A stretch of 44,298 nucleotides of DNA. Source: Nanobdellota archaeon. GTDB taxonomy: Archaea > Nanobdellota > Nanobdellia > Woesearchaeales > GW2011-AR9. Position 1 is the stretch's first letter. The number at the start of each line of letters is the position of its first letter. The position numbers and the translations under genes were made by a program. The DNA lies in NCBI GenBank assembly GCA_030647325.1, contig JAUSJN010000021.1, positions 1-44,298 of the forward strand. The letters run 5' to 3'. Under the pieces are notes generated by a model. That model was not told the DNA's origin. It made no database searches and saw nothing but the letters and a program-made list of their open reading frames with translations. Of this stretch, positions 1 to 7,935 are shown in pieces.

Positions 1-126
1 TTCCTCGCTGATCAGGCCAGAAAGTTCGTTGATTTTAGCCTTTAACTTTTGCTCTAGTTCATCACTTTTTACCTTGCCGCTATCTAGAATTTTCTGTTTG
101 ATTTCTGCTAAAGGAACCTTATACAT
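1..126 (-). CDS. Partial CDS (N-terminus only, runs off the window): possible RPA/OB-fold single-stranded DNA-binding protein
   Basis: Reverse-strand ATG at 126 opens MYKVPLAEIKQKILDSGKVKSDELEQKLKAKINELSGLISEE..., which resembles the N-terminal helical module of archaeal replication factor A proteins; truncated at base 1. Confidence 0.5.
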   Translation of the reverse strand, partial: MYKVPLAEIKQKILDSGKVKSDELEQKLKAKINELSGLISEE

Positions 127-198
127 TGCAACCACCCCTAATAAGAAAAGGAGATAAAAATCATTTATAACTATTTATAGGCTGTAGGATATAACTTA

Positions 199-963
199 CT
201 AATTCATCTCAAAATCCAATCCAGCTTTATACTGCACCGGCACAAACTTCCCTTTTTCAAACACAGCATATTTCTGCGGACTTTCTATACAGAAAGCAAC
301 TTTCCTTCCCTGCTCTGCAAATTGTTCTTGTTTGCAACTACCAAACTTCCAGTATGAAGGTTTCACTTTCTCTAAACAGTCCTGAAGCTGTGGTGCAGAT
401 CTACATTCATTCACTAACTTCTTCGCTTCATCCTGTAATTTGAAATATTCATCGAAATCATAATCTACATCAACTCTAAAGCCTGGATTAAGAGTATAGT
501 ATTGTTCATTTTTCTTGCCCAAAAGCACCTCTCTATCAGTCTTGCCGATCAACTCTTTACCTTGGCGGGATAGGATAAAACTAGCCTCCTTATCGTGCTT
601 TTTATACAAGGTATTAAACTGCTCATTGACTTCCTGATCTACATTGAGGAAACAAAAATCCTTACCTTTATTCCAATAAGTAACTTCTTCTACAGTGCCG
701 CAGGAAGGTGTATCTGTAAATCCGCCCTTAGAAGCCAAAGACAAGACCGTTTTCCTTCCAATCTCCAGGGCTACCTGATCACGGTCCGCCAACTGCTTTT
801 CTGCTTCTACAAAATTATAGTGCAGGAAATCCAACTGCCAGGTTCCCTTTGGTTTAACCCCAAATTCTACTGGAGAGAGTACCGCAAACGCTAAAGCAAA
901 GATGACCACGATCCCGATCCAGTGAAATAACGCGCCTTTTTTTGATTTCATTATGTTATCCAA
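199..963 (-). CDS. Pilin-like / N-terminally anchored protein (KSKKG|ALFHW...)
   Basis: 254-aa ORF; N-terminal KSKKG followed by a ~20-aa hydrophobic helix, then an extracellular-type domain with Cys; overlaps the upstream gene by 8 nt. Confidence 0.75.
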   Translation of the reverse strand: MDNIMKSKKGALFHWIGIVVIFALAFAVLSPVEFGVKPKGTWQLDFLHYNFVEAEKQLADRDQVALEIGRKTVLSLASKGGFTDTPSCGTVEEVTYWNKGKDFCFLNVDQEVNEQFNTLYKKHDKEASFILSRQGKELIGKTDREVLLGKKNEQYYTLNPGFRVDVDYDFDEYFKLQDEAKKLVNECRSAPQLQDCLEKVKPSYWKFGSCKQEQFAEQGRKVAFCIESPQKYAVFEKGKFVPVQYKAGLDFEMN

Positions 964-1471
964 ATAGCTTGATCACAATATTTTTTTTATTTCCTATGCC
1001 ATCTATATTAGTTAAATACAATGCTCCCTTCTCGTTACCCAAAAAGACTACATTGTTGTAGGATAATAACGGTTCCGGCTCCTCTTCCGTCCCATAGGAG
1101 ACAGAATCATATACTGCTACCCCTCCTTCTAGGTGCTGTTGCTCAAAATAGGTCTGCATCTTTTCTGTGAAAAGAGTTTCATCATCGGCGTTCACGGCTG
1201 AAATAATGAGGTCTTTCATCATCACTTCTTTGTTATCCAGTAAAGCCGGCGAATTGACCAGATTCAAAAGCGCTTCCTGGCCGTAGAAGGAAGCTATCCT
1301 TTCCGAAGTTCGCTCCGCCTTGTCGCTGGCATCGGTACGCAAAATCACCACCGCAAAAAATCCCAGCATGGAAAGTATCAATACAAAGGAAAGTAGATCA
1401 GTAAAATCATCCATAAGGCCCTTTTTATTTTTAATCAGTGATCCTGCCATCTTAAATCCTCGTCTGAACAT
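956..1471 (-). CDS. Pilin-like / N-terminally anchored protein
   Basis: 171-aa ORF; IKNKKG|LMDDFTDLLSFVLILSMLGFFAVVIL class III-like signal; overlaps both neighbours. Confidence 0.72.
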   Translation of the reverse strand: MFRRGFKMAGSLIKNKKGLMDDFTDLLSFVLILSMLGFFAVVILRTDASDKAERTSERIASFYGQEALLNLVNSPALLDNKEVMMKDLIISAVNADDETLFTEKMQTYFEQQHLEGGVAVYDSVSYGTEEEPEPLLSYNNVVFLGNEKGALYLTNIDGIGNKKNIVIKLFG

Positions 1472-1943
1472 TTATCACTAATCGCGTAGGTTCAAATCTA
1501 TCTCCATTTCGTACCAAGACTTGCTTATACAAGGTAAAATCCACTTTGTTGAAGAAATTATTACTCGTCAGCAATTTCTTCTTTCCATCAATATTCGGTG
1601 TATAACCTTCCAACTCCAAGGCAAAATTGAAATCGGTAAAACCTTTTTCCGGTTCAGTGCGGTAACATTTGTCCATCCGTTCCTGAGTAAATTTCTGCAG
1701 ATCAATGACTCCGGCAAAGATTCTTCCGGTAGTTGGATCTTGATATGTAAAACATTCTGGGGTGTTGACAAAACGCAGGCTGATAAGCTCCGCACGCAGC
1801 TCCGAGGGAACTTCCACTAACGATCCTTTATATTGCGGAAGAAGGACAAACATCAGGATAAGTGCGGCTACCACCACCATGAACGCAGCAATACCCCAAT
1901 ACATCTGTTTCCTGGTCAGATCAAATATATCATCTTCTCCCAT
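1452..1943 (-). CDS. N-terminally anchored protein of the pilin-like cluster
   Basis: 163-aa ORF; TRKQMYWGIAAFMVVVAALILMFVLL N-terminal helix; overlaps the downstream gene by 20 nt. Confidence 0.68.
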   Translation of the reverse strand: MGEDDIFDLTRKQMYWGIAAFMVVVAALILMFVLLPQYKGSLVEVPSELRAELISLRFVNTPECFTYQDPTTGRIFAGVIDLQKFTQERMDKCYRTEPEKGFTDFNFALELEGYTPNIDGKKKLLTSNNFFNKVDFTLYKQVLVRNGDRFEPTRLVINVQTRI

Positions 1944-1945
1944 AT

Positions 1946-2395
1946 TTATTTCTCCGGCATCTCTTCAGCAGCTGCCGTGATCAAGCATTCCTGCAATACT
2001 ATTTTTTTCTTTTCTTTAGCTAGGCATAAACGATCCCGGTCTTCCAAAGTCCCGAAAGCCTGATATCCTTCTGGAAGAGAGAAATATCGGATGATTTTCT
2101 GATGTTCTCCTTCTCCTTTGATGAAAACAGTTATGGATCCGGAACTGAGAATAAACGTGTACTGAGAAACATTACCTGGATATTGTACCGTTGCCTCTCC
2201 GGGAGTTCCTATTAACGTGTCTACCATCATCTTGATGTCATCAGCGATGACGATTTTATTAGTCGTTTCCGAACTGGCAAATTTGGAAGCCATGCTAAAG
2301 ATCAAAGCAGCAGAAATAAGGATAATGATGATCTCCAGGATCATCATCAAGGTGGTGATCCCTCTTTTATTCATATTCCTATTCATTGGTTCCAC
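1946..2395 (-). CDS. Pilin-like / N-terminally anchored protein
   Basis: 149-aa ORF; MNKRG|ITTLMMILEIIIILISAALIFSMASKF. Confidence 0.72.
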   Translation of the reverse strand: MEPMNRNMNKRGITTLMMILEIIIILISAALIFSMASKFASSETTNKIVIADDIKMMVDTLIGTPGEATVQYPGNVSQYTFILSSGSITVFIKGEGEHQKIIRYFSLPEGYQAFGTLEDRDRLCLAKEKKKIVLQECLITAAAEEMPEK

Positions 2396-3062
2396 CGTAA
2401 TTGCCGATTAAACGAATGGTATCACTACCTTCTTTGATAAAATATAATACTGACCTTCTATCTATTTCATAATAGCTATACACCACTTTTGATTTTTTAG
2501 CCAAAGCCCGCTCGATCATAAAACCATCAGAACAGGTATATGATTCCACTAATGTTCCTTTACCGATGCTGCAGGTCTCTACTTCTAGATTATAATCAAG
2601 GTCTGTACAGACAACTCTCTTAGGAGTGACCGTAATCTTTCCTTTGAGTTCAAGTTCGATGACACTGACTTTTTCGAAAAGAGTGGTATCAAAATCTGTA
2701 TCCCGGAAAAGGCATAAGCAGTTTTTGGAATCATCACATTGTCCAGGTTTAAGTAGATGGATAGAATAATCATTATTAGGAAGTTTTGCGTCGACCTCGA
2801 CAACGACTTCTTGCGCAGCTTTTTCAAAATATACTATCGCTGTCTCTTCGTCCATGATCAAAAGATCGCTCTTCTGTTCCCCCACCTGCCCGAGCTCAGC
2901 AAAGGTGTCCAATTCCTTCACGAATTCAGAAAAATTATCCTGTGCCTGCTCACTGGTCCTAAAAATACCGGAAACAAGATAACAGGCAGGGATGAAAATC
3001 ATCAGGCATAAGAGTAAGGAAATCAAAAACTGCACCATGATCCCTCTCTTGTTGTGCCACAT
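2379..3062 (-). CDS. Pilin-like / N-terminally anchored Cys-containing protein
   Basis: 227-aa ORF; HNKRG|IMVQFLISLLLCLMIFIPACYLVSG; overlaps the downstream gene by 17 nt. Confidence 0.72.
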   Translation of the reverse strand: MWHNKRGIMVQFLISLLLCLMIFIPACYLVSGIFRTSEQAQDNFSEFVKELDTFAELGQVGEQKSDLLIMDEETAIVYFEKAAQEVVVEVDAKLPNNDYSIHLLKPGQCDDSKNCLCLFRDTDFDTTLFEKVSVIELELKGKITVTPKRVVCTDLDYNLEVETCSIGKGTLVESYTCSDGFMIERALAKKSKVVYSYYEIDRRSVLYFIKEGSDTIRLIGNYGGTNE

Positions 3063-3941
3063 TTATTGTTTCCACCACTCGCCACTTAGGCATTTGTAGA
3101 TTTGGTTGTTGCGTAAAATATGGTTTATCCCTTCCTGAGCTTCTCTACAACCATACCAAAATCCTTGATCGCAAATTAAAGATCCGTATTCTGGTTTTGA
3201 TTTCCAGGCCCATTGGAAAAGATTTTTTGGATCACCTTCATTAGGTTTTGACTGATAATCATTGGTTAGATCAACTTTTAGAGGAAGATAACCTTGCAGA
3301 GGAATGATCCTGCCATCAGAAACTTTAGCCTGGCCGCAGTCATTTCCTTCATTATCATCCTCACTGCCCATGATCCAGCATCCATCTTTGAGAGGCTGAA
3401 GATTGAATTCATCATCGCAATCATTATCTTCGCTATGACAATCTACTGCTCCCGTACCGCCGACGAAACCGGTGCAGGCCAACCTGATCGTTCCATCTTG
3501 TGGAAGATCAGGATCATTATCATCATCCCCAAATATTTCTATTGATTGATACCTCTTGGATTGGACTGCTTGTTGAGGTTCTTCTTCGCCACCATGTTCT
3601 ACGGTAATTGTTCCGACGGTAACTTCTCCAGTTATTCCGCAAGGAGGCTCGCTGTTGTACTTCTTTACATCCTCTTGTTTTTGCTCTTCAGCAAATGCGG
3701 CTGGACAGCCATCATACATGGGATCACCAAAAGTGCAAGGGCATTTGTCAAAGAAATTACGGGTGCCATCTTTATCGGCATCACCTTGGATTCCGCCAAT
3801 TTGTGTTCCAACTATCTCACTCTGCTGGAAAAGTCTGGGAACAAGAATTATCACCAAGAGGATAACGATCACTGCTAAAACAATAAGTATCTCTCCTAAA
3901 AGGCCGATCGGGCTTACTCCTTTTTTATTTAGTCGCATCAT
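3063..3941 (-). CDS. Pilin-like anchored protein with TSP3-like Ca-binding repeat and a Cys/Trp-rich C-terminal module
   Basis: 292-aa ORF; LNKKG|VSPIGLLGEILIVLAVIVILLVIILV, then DADKDGTRNFFDKCPCTFGDPMYDGC (TSP3-like); the C-terminal module resembles part of the 1782-aa protein. Confidence 0.75.
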   Translation of the reverse strand: MMRLNKKGVSPIGLLGEILIVLAVIVILLVIILVPRLFQQSEIVGTQIGGIQGDADKDGTRNFFDKCPCTFGDPMYDGCPAAFAEEQKQEDVKKYNSEPPCGITGEVTVGTITVEHGGEEEPQQAVQSKRYQSIEIFGDDDNDPDLPQDGTIRLACTGFVGGTGAVDCHSEDNDCDDEFNLQPLKDGCWIMGSEDDNEGNDCGQAKVSDGRIIPLQGYLPLKVDLTNDYQSKPNEGDPKNLFQWAWKSKPEYGSLICDQGFWYGCREAQEGINHILRNNQIYKCLSGEWWKQ

Positions 3942-3953
3942 CTCACCTTATTG

Positions 3954-4850
3954 CTATTGTCCGGCAATATCCTCTTCTCCACATAAATCTTGAGCAGTAT
4001 CCAACGTGCCAACATAGATGGAACTGACTTCCCGCTCACTATACGCTTGTTCCACGTTATTGATGTAATCTGGATCAGTTAAATAAGCTTCCCGTCCTTC
4101 AGCGGCTAATCCTCCTGCTGCTCCTAAAAAGACCGCGCCGACAATCCCAGCAGGAGGAAAAAGAATCCCAGCTGCTGTTCCCAGAGCTGCTCCGGTCCAG
4201 AAGGTGCTTTGCTCCTTATTCTTAGGCATCATGGAAATAGCATAACCGTGCTGGGGTAAAATTTCCGGGACTGTAAATACTACTCTTCCCGGTCCGCCGT
4301 GTGCTTGGATGTAATCCAGGTATGTTTTGTTCACTTTAGCATACGTTTTGGTGCGTAAATATTCGTTGATCTCTGCTGCCTCGATAGGGCCGCCAGGAAT
4401 TTCATCCTGGTCGATCAATAGGGAATAGCAATTAAAACAATCATTTTTGCCTAAACCTTCCACCGACAGGGCTTTTAGATATCCTGCGCTGCTAAAACCG
4501 TCTAAGATCTCATCATATCTTCCTTCATTGAACATCCACCAGCAGCGCGCCATCTTATCTGAAACTTCCTTGAGAACTTGTTCCCGCGATCCTGAAATTT
4601 TTTTATCGATAGTCCGGCATAACGGCGGCGCTAATTTCAGTTCAAATCCGGAAGTCTCGCCGACCTGGATCGCAGTTCTTGCCCTTTGAGCGATAGAAGT
4701 CTGGCACAACAATTCTGCTTCCAGATCAGTGGTTTTAGAGGCAAACTGGCCCAAAAGACCGGCGATCAAAAAGAATGAGATCAGCAATAGCGATGCAGTT
4801 ATGATAAACTCCATCCCCAATCCTTTTTTTGATCTTATAGTTAACTGCAT
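3954..4850 (-). CDS. Pilin-like anchored protein with internal Gly/Ala-rich hydrophobic segment
   Basis: 298-aa ORF; RSKKG|LGMEFIITASLLLISFFLIAGLLGQF; internal TGAALGTAAGILFPPAGIVGAVFLGAAGGLAAE. Confidence 0.73.
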   Translation of the reverse strand: MQLTIRSKKGLGMEFIITASLLLISFFLIAGLLGQFASKTTDLEAELLCQTSIAQRARTAIQVGETSGFELKLAPPLCRTIDKKISGSREQVLKEVSDKMARCWWMFNEGRYDEILDGFSSAGYLKALSVEGLGKNDCFNCYSLLIDQDEIPGGPIEAAEINEYLRTKTYAKVNKTYLDYIQAHGGPGRVVFTVPEILPQHGYAISMMPKNKEQSTFWTGAALGTAAGILFPPAGIVGAVFLGAAGGLAAEGREAYLTDPDYINNVEQAYSEREVSSIYVGTLDTAQDLCGEEDIAGQ

Positions 4851-5626
4851 AGTTGCAGTTCTCCTTGATCTATCCTAAATTGGATTGAATTTTTCTCGCC
4901 TAGGCTAAAATAATCATTATCTATGCCGTCATCATCATAATTTGCGACCTTATTGGTGGGGAAGAAACAGACATGCTGGCCATCCGGCGTAAATAACCAG
5001 CCCTCATTTTCAAAGTTATCATTTTCATCATTCACCGTACCAGAATCAAATCCTCCAACACTGATCCTATTCCCATCAGCGCCGGAAGTTCCATACCAGA
5101 TAGTGAGCGAGCTTGCCTCTTTAAAATAAGGATAGTATAATTCTTTTTCGTCTATAAAATGAGTGAAAAAGTTTTTACTTATCCCTCCTTCCCCTGCGAT
5201 AACACACGGTTTCAGCCCTGGGAATTCAGCCGCTAGATCAGCGATGGTCTGTTTTCCTCCTGCTCCGCCAGAGACGGTCAAAAGAGTTTTATCACCACGT
5301 AGATCAAATTCTAAAGAAGTTCCTCCTTCACCCAGATCAGACATAGTTCCAGCATTAGAAAAGCAATTTTTATTTCCTAGCTTTAGCATTCCTTTGATAG
5401 TGTCTCCAAGCAGTATAATCTCTTCTCTATGCGCATCCGGAATGGTCACTTCTGCTTTTTGCTCTTCTAAACCTACGGAAATTTTTGGAAGGACATCTTT
5501 TGCTCCCAAGATCAATCCTTTTGCCTTGTCAAAAAGTCCCTCTTCCGGCCGGAATAATATAGCCAGCACCACGATCAAAACCACTAAGGGTATGAGAAAC
5601 ATGAACACTTTTGAAGCGGTTCCCAT
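4841..5626 (-). CDS. N-terminally anchored extracellular protein of the cluster
   Basis: 261-aa ORF; MGTASKVFMFLIPLVVLIVVLAILFRPEEG; overlaps the downstream gene by 10 nt. Confidence 0.7.
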   Translation of the reverse strand: MGTASKVFMFLIPLVVLIVVLAILFRPEEGLFDKAKGLILGAKDVLPKISVGLEEQKAEVTIPDAHREEIILLGDTIKGMLKLGNKNCFSNAGTMSDLGEGGTSLEFDLRGDKTLLTVSGGAGGKQTIADLAAEFPGLKPCVIAGEGGISKNFFTHFIDEKELYYPYFKEASSLTIWYGTSGADGNRISVGGFDSGTVNDENDNFENEGWLFTPDGQHVCFFPTNKVANYDDDGIDNDYFSLGEKNSIQFRIDQGELQLCS

Positions 5627-5628
5627 GC

Positions 5629-5775
5629 TTAAAAAAGGTTGAAGAATTTCTCTAGCAACCCCGCTCCCTCTCCTTTAAGTACAAAATAAAGCATCCCGGC
5701 CGCGAAGAAAAAAACTAAGAGAATGATGATCCACACGATGTATTCAAGTTCCGTCGCTCCTCTTTGTGATGCCAT
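5629..5775 (-). CDS. Minimal type IV pilin-like protein (48 aa; not in supplied ORF track)
   Basis: Hand translation of the reverse strand: MASQRGATELEYIVWIIILLVFFFAAGMLYFVLKGEGAGLLEKFFNLF*. R-G| then ATELE puts Glu at +5, followed by a hydrophobic helix. Stop lies 2 nt before the next start codon (5626). Confidence 0.7.
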   Translation of the reverse strand: MASQRGATELEYIVWIIILLVFFFAAGMLYFVLKGEGAGLLEKFFNLF

Positions 5776-5792
5776 GCCAATTTTTCGACCAT

Positions 5793-5921
5793 TCACGGTG
5801 ATAACGGTGCAAATTTCTTTTGCAGTCCGTACACGATAATCCCAAACAACAGCAACGCCAGGATGATGATGACGATCAAAGCTATCGTTTCATTCTGCAT
5901 CGCTTTTTTATGCCACTTCAT
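5793..5921 (-). CDS. Minimal pilin-like / single-helix protein (42 aa; not in supplied ORF track)
   Basis: Hand translation: MKWHKKAMQNETIALIVIIILALLLFGIIVYGLQKKFAPLSP*. KKA + polar/Glu + hydrophobic helix; fits between genes ending at 5926 and starting at 5775. Confidence 0.6.
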   Translation of the reverse strand: MKWHKKAMQNETIALIVIIILALLLFGIIVYGLQKKFAPLSP

Positions 5922-5925
5922 GGTA

Positions 5926-6243
5926 CTACGCAACAGCTTTTTTAATACCTAAACAGCATTCTTGACTTTCTCCGCATTCAAACAATGTTGAGGGAGTGCC
6001 TCCTTCGACGTCACGGCAAGTATCTATATCGACACATTTCCCGCCGGTCGTTTCGCACGCTGACAGCCCAGCTTCCGCTTTCTGTGTGCCACGGCCGAAG
6101 AAGGTAAGCAGCACTACTACTACAATTAACACCAGCAGTGCACCGGCGATGATCCACCACATGTCCGCTTCACCTTTCTTCGTTATCGTCATAGCTTGTA
6201 TATCTTCTGCCGTATTCAGCTTACTTAACTTTGCCACACGCAA
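5926..6243 (-). CDS. Small pilin-like Cys-rich protein
   Basis: 105-aa ORF (true start possibly the internal Met of MTITKKGEADMWW); ITKKG|EADMWWIIAGALLVLIVVVVLLTFF then six Cys in a short tail (CETTGGKCVDIDTC...CGESQECC). Confidence 0.7.
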   Translation of the reverse strand: MRVAKLSKLNTAEDIQAMTITKKGEADMWWIIAGALLVLIVVVVLLTFFGRGTQKAEAGLSACETTGGKCVDIDTCRDVEGGTPSTLFECGESQECCLGIKKAVA

Positions 6244-6596
6244 CCGGATCCAGACTCACAAGATTCCTTGCTGTCGCTGAATTCTTTACATCTGTCAATT
6301 TCATCCCTGAAGCTTGATCTTGCAGCATCCCGTTCCTCTTCTGAACTTGTGCCATCATATTGGCTCATGAATGCATTTTCAAAAGATTCTCCCGGTCGGC
6401 ATTGGCCGTAGAAAATTCGCATCTTGAATAACTCAGTTTTAGTCTCTTCACCTACTTTTTGAGTGAATTTACCGGTTTGGCCAGTAAAAATAACCACTAA
6501 AACAACCAGAACGATCAACGCTAAAGCAGCAACAATAATAACATTTATCGGCAAACCTTGCCCTTTCCTTGAAAACATCATTCTCACACACCTCAT
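6225..6596 (-). CDS. Small pilin-like protein
   Basis: 123-aa ORF; FSRKG|QGLPINVIIVAALALIVLVVLVVIF; overlaps the downstream gene by 19 nt; TATA-like ATTTATATAT upstream. Confidence 0.7.
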   Translation of the reverse strand: MRCVRMMFSRKGQGLPINVIIVAALALIVLVVLVVIFTGQTGKFTQKVGEETKTELFKMRIFYGQCRPGESFENAFMSQYDGTSSEEERDAARSSFRDEIDRCKEFSDSKESCESGSGCVWQS

Positions 6597-6691
6597 TTTG
6601 AAACTATAGCACCTGCTATTTCCTTTGAACCAAGAACAAAATTAGATATATAAATGTTGCGAAGATTCTAAGTTAATAAAAATTATTTTTT

Positions 6692-6785
6692 AGCGCCGAT
6701 GGCGCAAGACAAACCGGGGGTTGTCCCTTACGGGGTGGTTTGTAGGGCACGGTAACGTGACCGTCTTGCCGCCATGATGGCGTGC
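6692..6785. ncRNA. GC-rich, highly foldable intergenic element; candidate structured RNA or REP-like palindrome (strand unresolved)
   Basis: Paired segments seen by eye: CAAGAC(6705-6710)/GTCTTG(6763-6768), AAACC(6711-6715)/GGTTT(6737-6741), CACG-GTAA-CGTG (6748-6759, GNRA loop on + strand), GCGCC-GAT-GGCGC (6693-6705), CGCCA-TGA-TGGCG (6770-6782). Markedly GC-rich between AT-rich flanks; no ORF. Confidence 0.45.
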
Positions 6786-6811
6786 AGGAAAGAATAATCA
6801 TCATAACGTCT

Positions 6812-7399
6812 TCAATCACACAAATAAAGAGCATTCTCCACTAATCCCGCTTCTGTGTTTATCGGGAACAATCCTGAACTATCCCGTTCCTTCCATTTAG
6901 GACATCCGCCCACCACAATAGGCTCAATGATATCAATAGCTTCCTCGCCCTGGAACGGAATCAGCTGGGAATGAAATTCATAATTCTTATTCCAACTCCC
7001 TAACGTATTTTGCAAGGAATAGGTGATCATCTCATGTAAAAAAGCACAGCTATGCAATACTTTCCCCGATATAGGTCCTATGCATTGGTATATAGAGATA
7101 TCTACATCCCTATACCTGGCACAATCTTCGATTACATCACCCCCTATTTTTGGCGCTCCCTGGCTTAAAGAATAACAGGCCGCTTTCTCGCTGATGGTTG
7201 TTTTCATCAGCGCGCTCATGGTGCTATATGCTAACCCTTTACGGGTAAATATCTTTTTTTGTGGTTCAGATTTCAAGGCAAAGGTAGCCATAAACAGCAT
7301 GCCTAAAGCGATCAAGATAACGATCACCACCAACCCGATCGCTTCCATCTGTCCCCGAACATCTTTTTTCATTTTCATATTATCCTTAGGTCTCATCAT
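6812..7399 (-). CDS. Pilin-like anchored protein
   Basis: 195-aa ORF; KKDVRG|QMEAIGLVVIVILIALGMLFMATFAL (Q at +1); 4-nt overlap with the upstream gene. Confidence 0.72.
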   Translation of the reverse strand: MMRPKDNMKMKKDVRGQMEAIGLVVIVILIALGMLFMATFALKSEPQKKIFTRKGLAYSTMSALMKTTISEKAACYSLSQGAPKIGGDVIEDCARYRDVDISIYQCIGPISGKVLHSCAFLHEMITYSLQNTLGSWNKNYEFHSQLIPFQGEEAIDIIEPIVVGGCPKWKERDSSGLFPINTEAGLVENALYLCD

Positions 7400-7923
7400 G
7401 AATATACCGTCACCGAAACATATCCGAATCCATATTCCGGCTGATTGATCCCCGCTAATTCATCGCGTAAGGTAACCACAAAAAAGGTAGGTTCTTTCCG
7501 AGTGAATTCCGGCTTTGGCTTATCATACAATATCCAGGTCTGATTTTCAGGATAGGTCTCCTGCACCTCAATAGTCGCATAGGAAAATATCTCAAAATAA
7601 TACTCATCTAGATACTGCTGCATGGTCTTCTGGGTCGCATTCAGTTTTAAGACGTCAAAACAATTATCTTCCGGTTCCGCTTCGCCCCGGCTGCAGATCA
7701 ATTCCGGCATGAATAATGCTTTCAGGGTGCTCTCCATGGCCCGTGCGGCCAGCAATTCTTCCTGCTTCTCCTGAAAAGCGATCTTCTGGTAACGAAAATA
7801 AAAAACTACTCCGAACAAGAGCAGCACAAAAAATATGAAAAGGATAGCGATTGTCTCGGTCATCTGCAGCTGTCCTTTGCGCGTCATTCTTCTGTTCATT
7901 CTTTTTTGTTCTATAGTCTTCAT
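7396..7923 (-). CDS. Pilin-like anchored protein
   Basis: 175-aa ORF; MTRKG|QLQMTETIAILFIFFVLLLFGVVFYF. Confidence 0.73.
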   Translation of the reverse strand: MKTIEQKRMNRRMTRKGQLQMTETIAILFIFFVLLLFGVVFYFRYQKIAFQEKQEELLAARAMESTLKALFMPELICSRGEAEPEDNCFDVLKLNATQKTMQQYLDEYYFEIFSYATIEVQETYPENQTWILYDKPKPEFTRKEPTFFVVTLRDELAGINQPEYGFGYVSVTVYS

Positions 7924-7935
7924 CTTCCTTCCTCA

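Noticed and set aside
595-894. Plus-strand ORFs antisense to the minus-strand surface genes (e.g. 595-894, 1521-1820, 3546-3878, 10709-11164, 12811-13194)
   Set aside because: Low-complexity, Ser/Ile/Phe-rich translations fully contained within convincing opposite-strand genes; no recognisable domain or independent promoter/spacing. Treated as shadow ORFs.
1480-1500. tRNA T-loop-like ggttcaaatct
   Set aside because: Lies within the coding frame 1452-1943 and no cloverleaf could be formed around it.
6600-6812. Interpreting the 6692-6785 element as a simple rho-independent-style terminator
   Set aside because: Multiple nested helices over ~94 nt with alternative pairings and a GNRA loop are far more than a terminator hairpin; archaeal termination mainly uses U-tracts.
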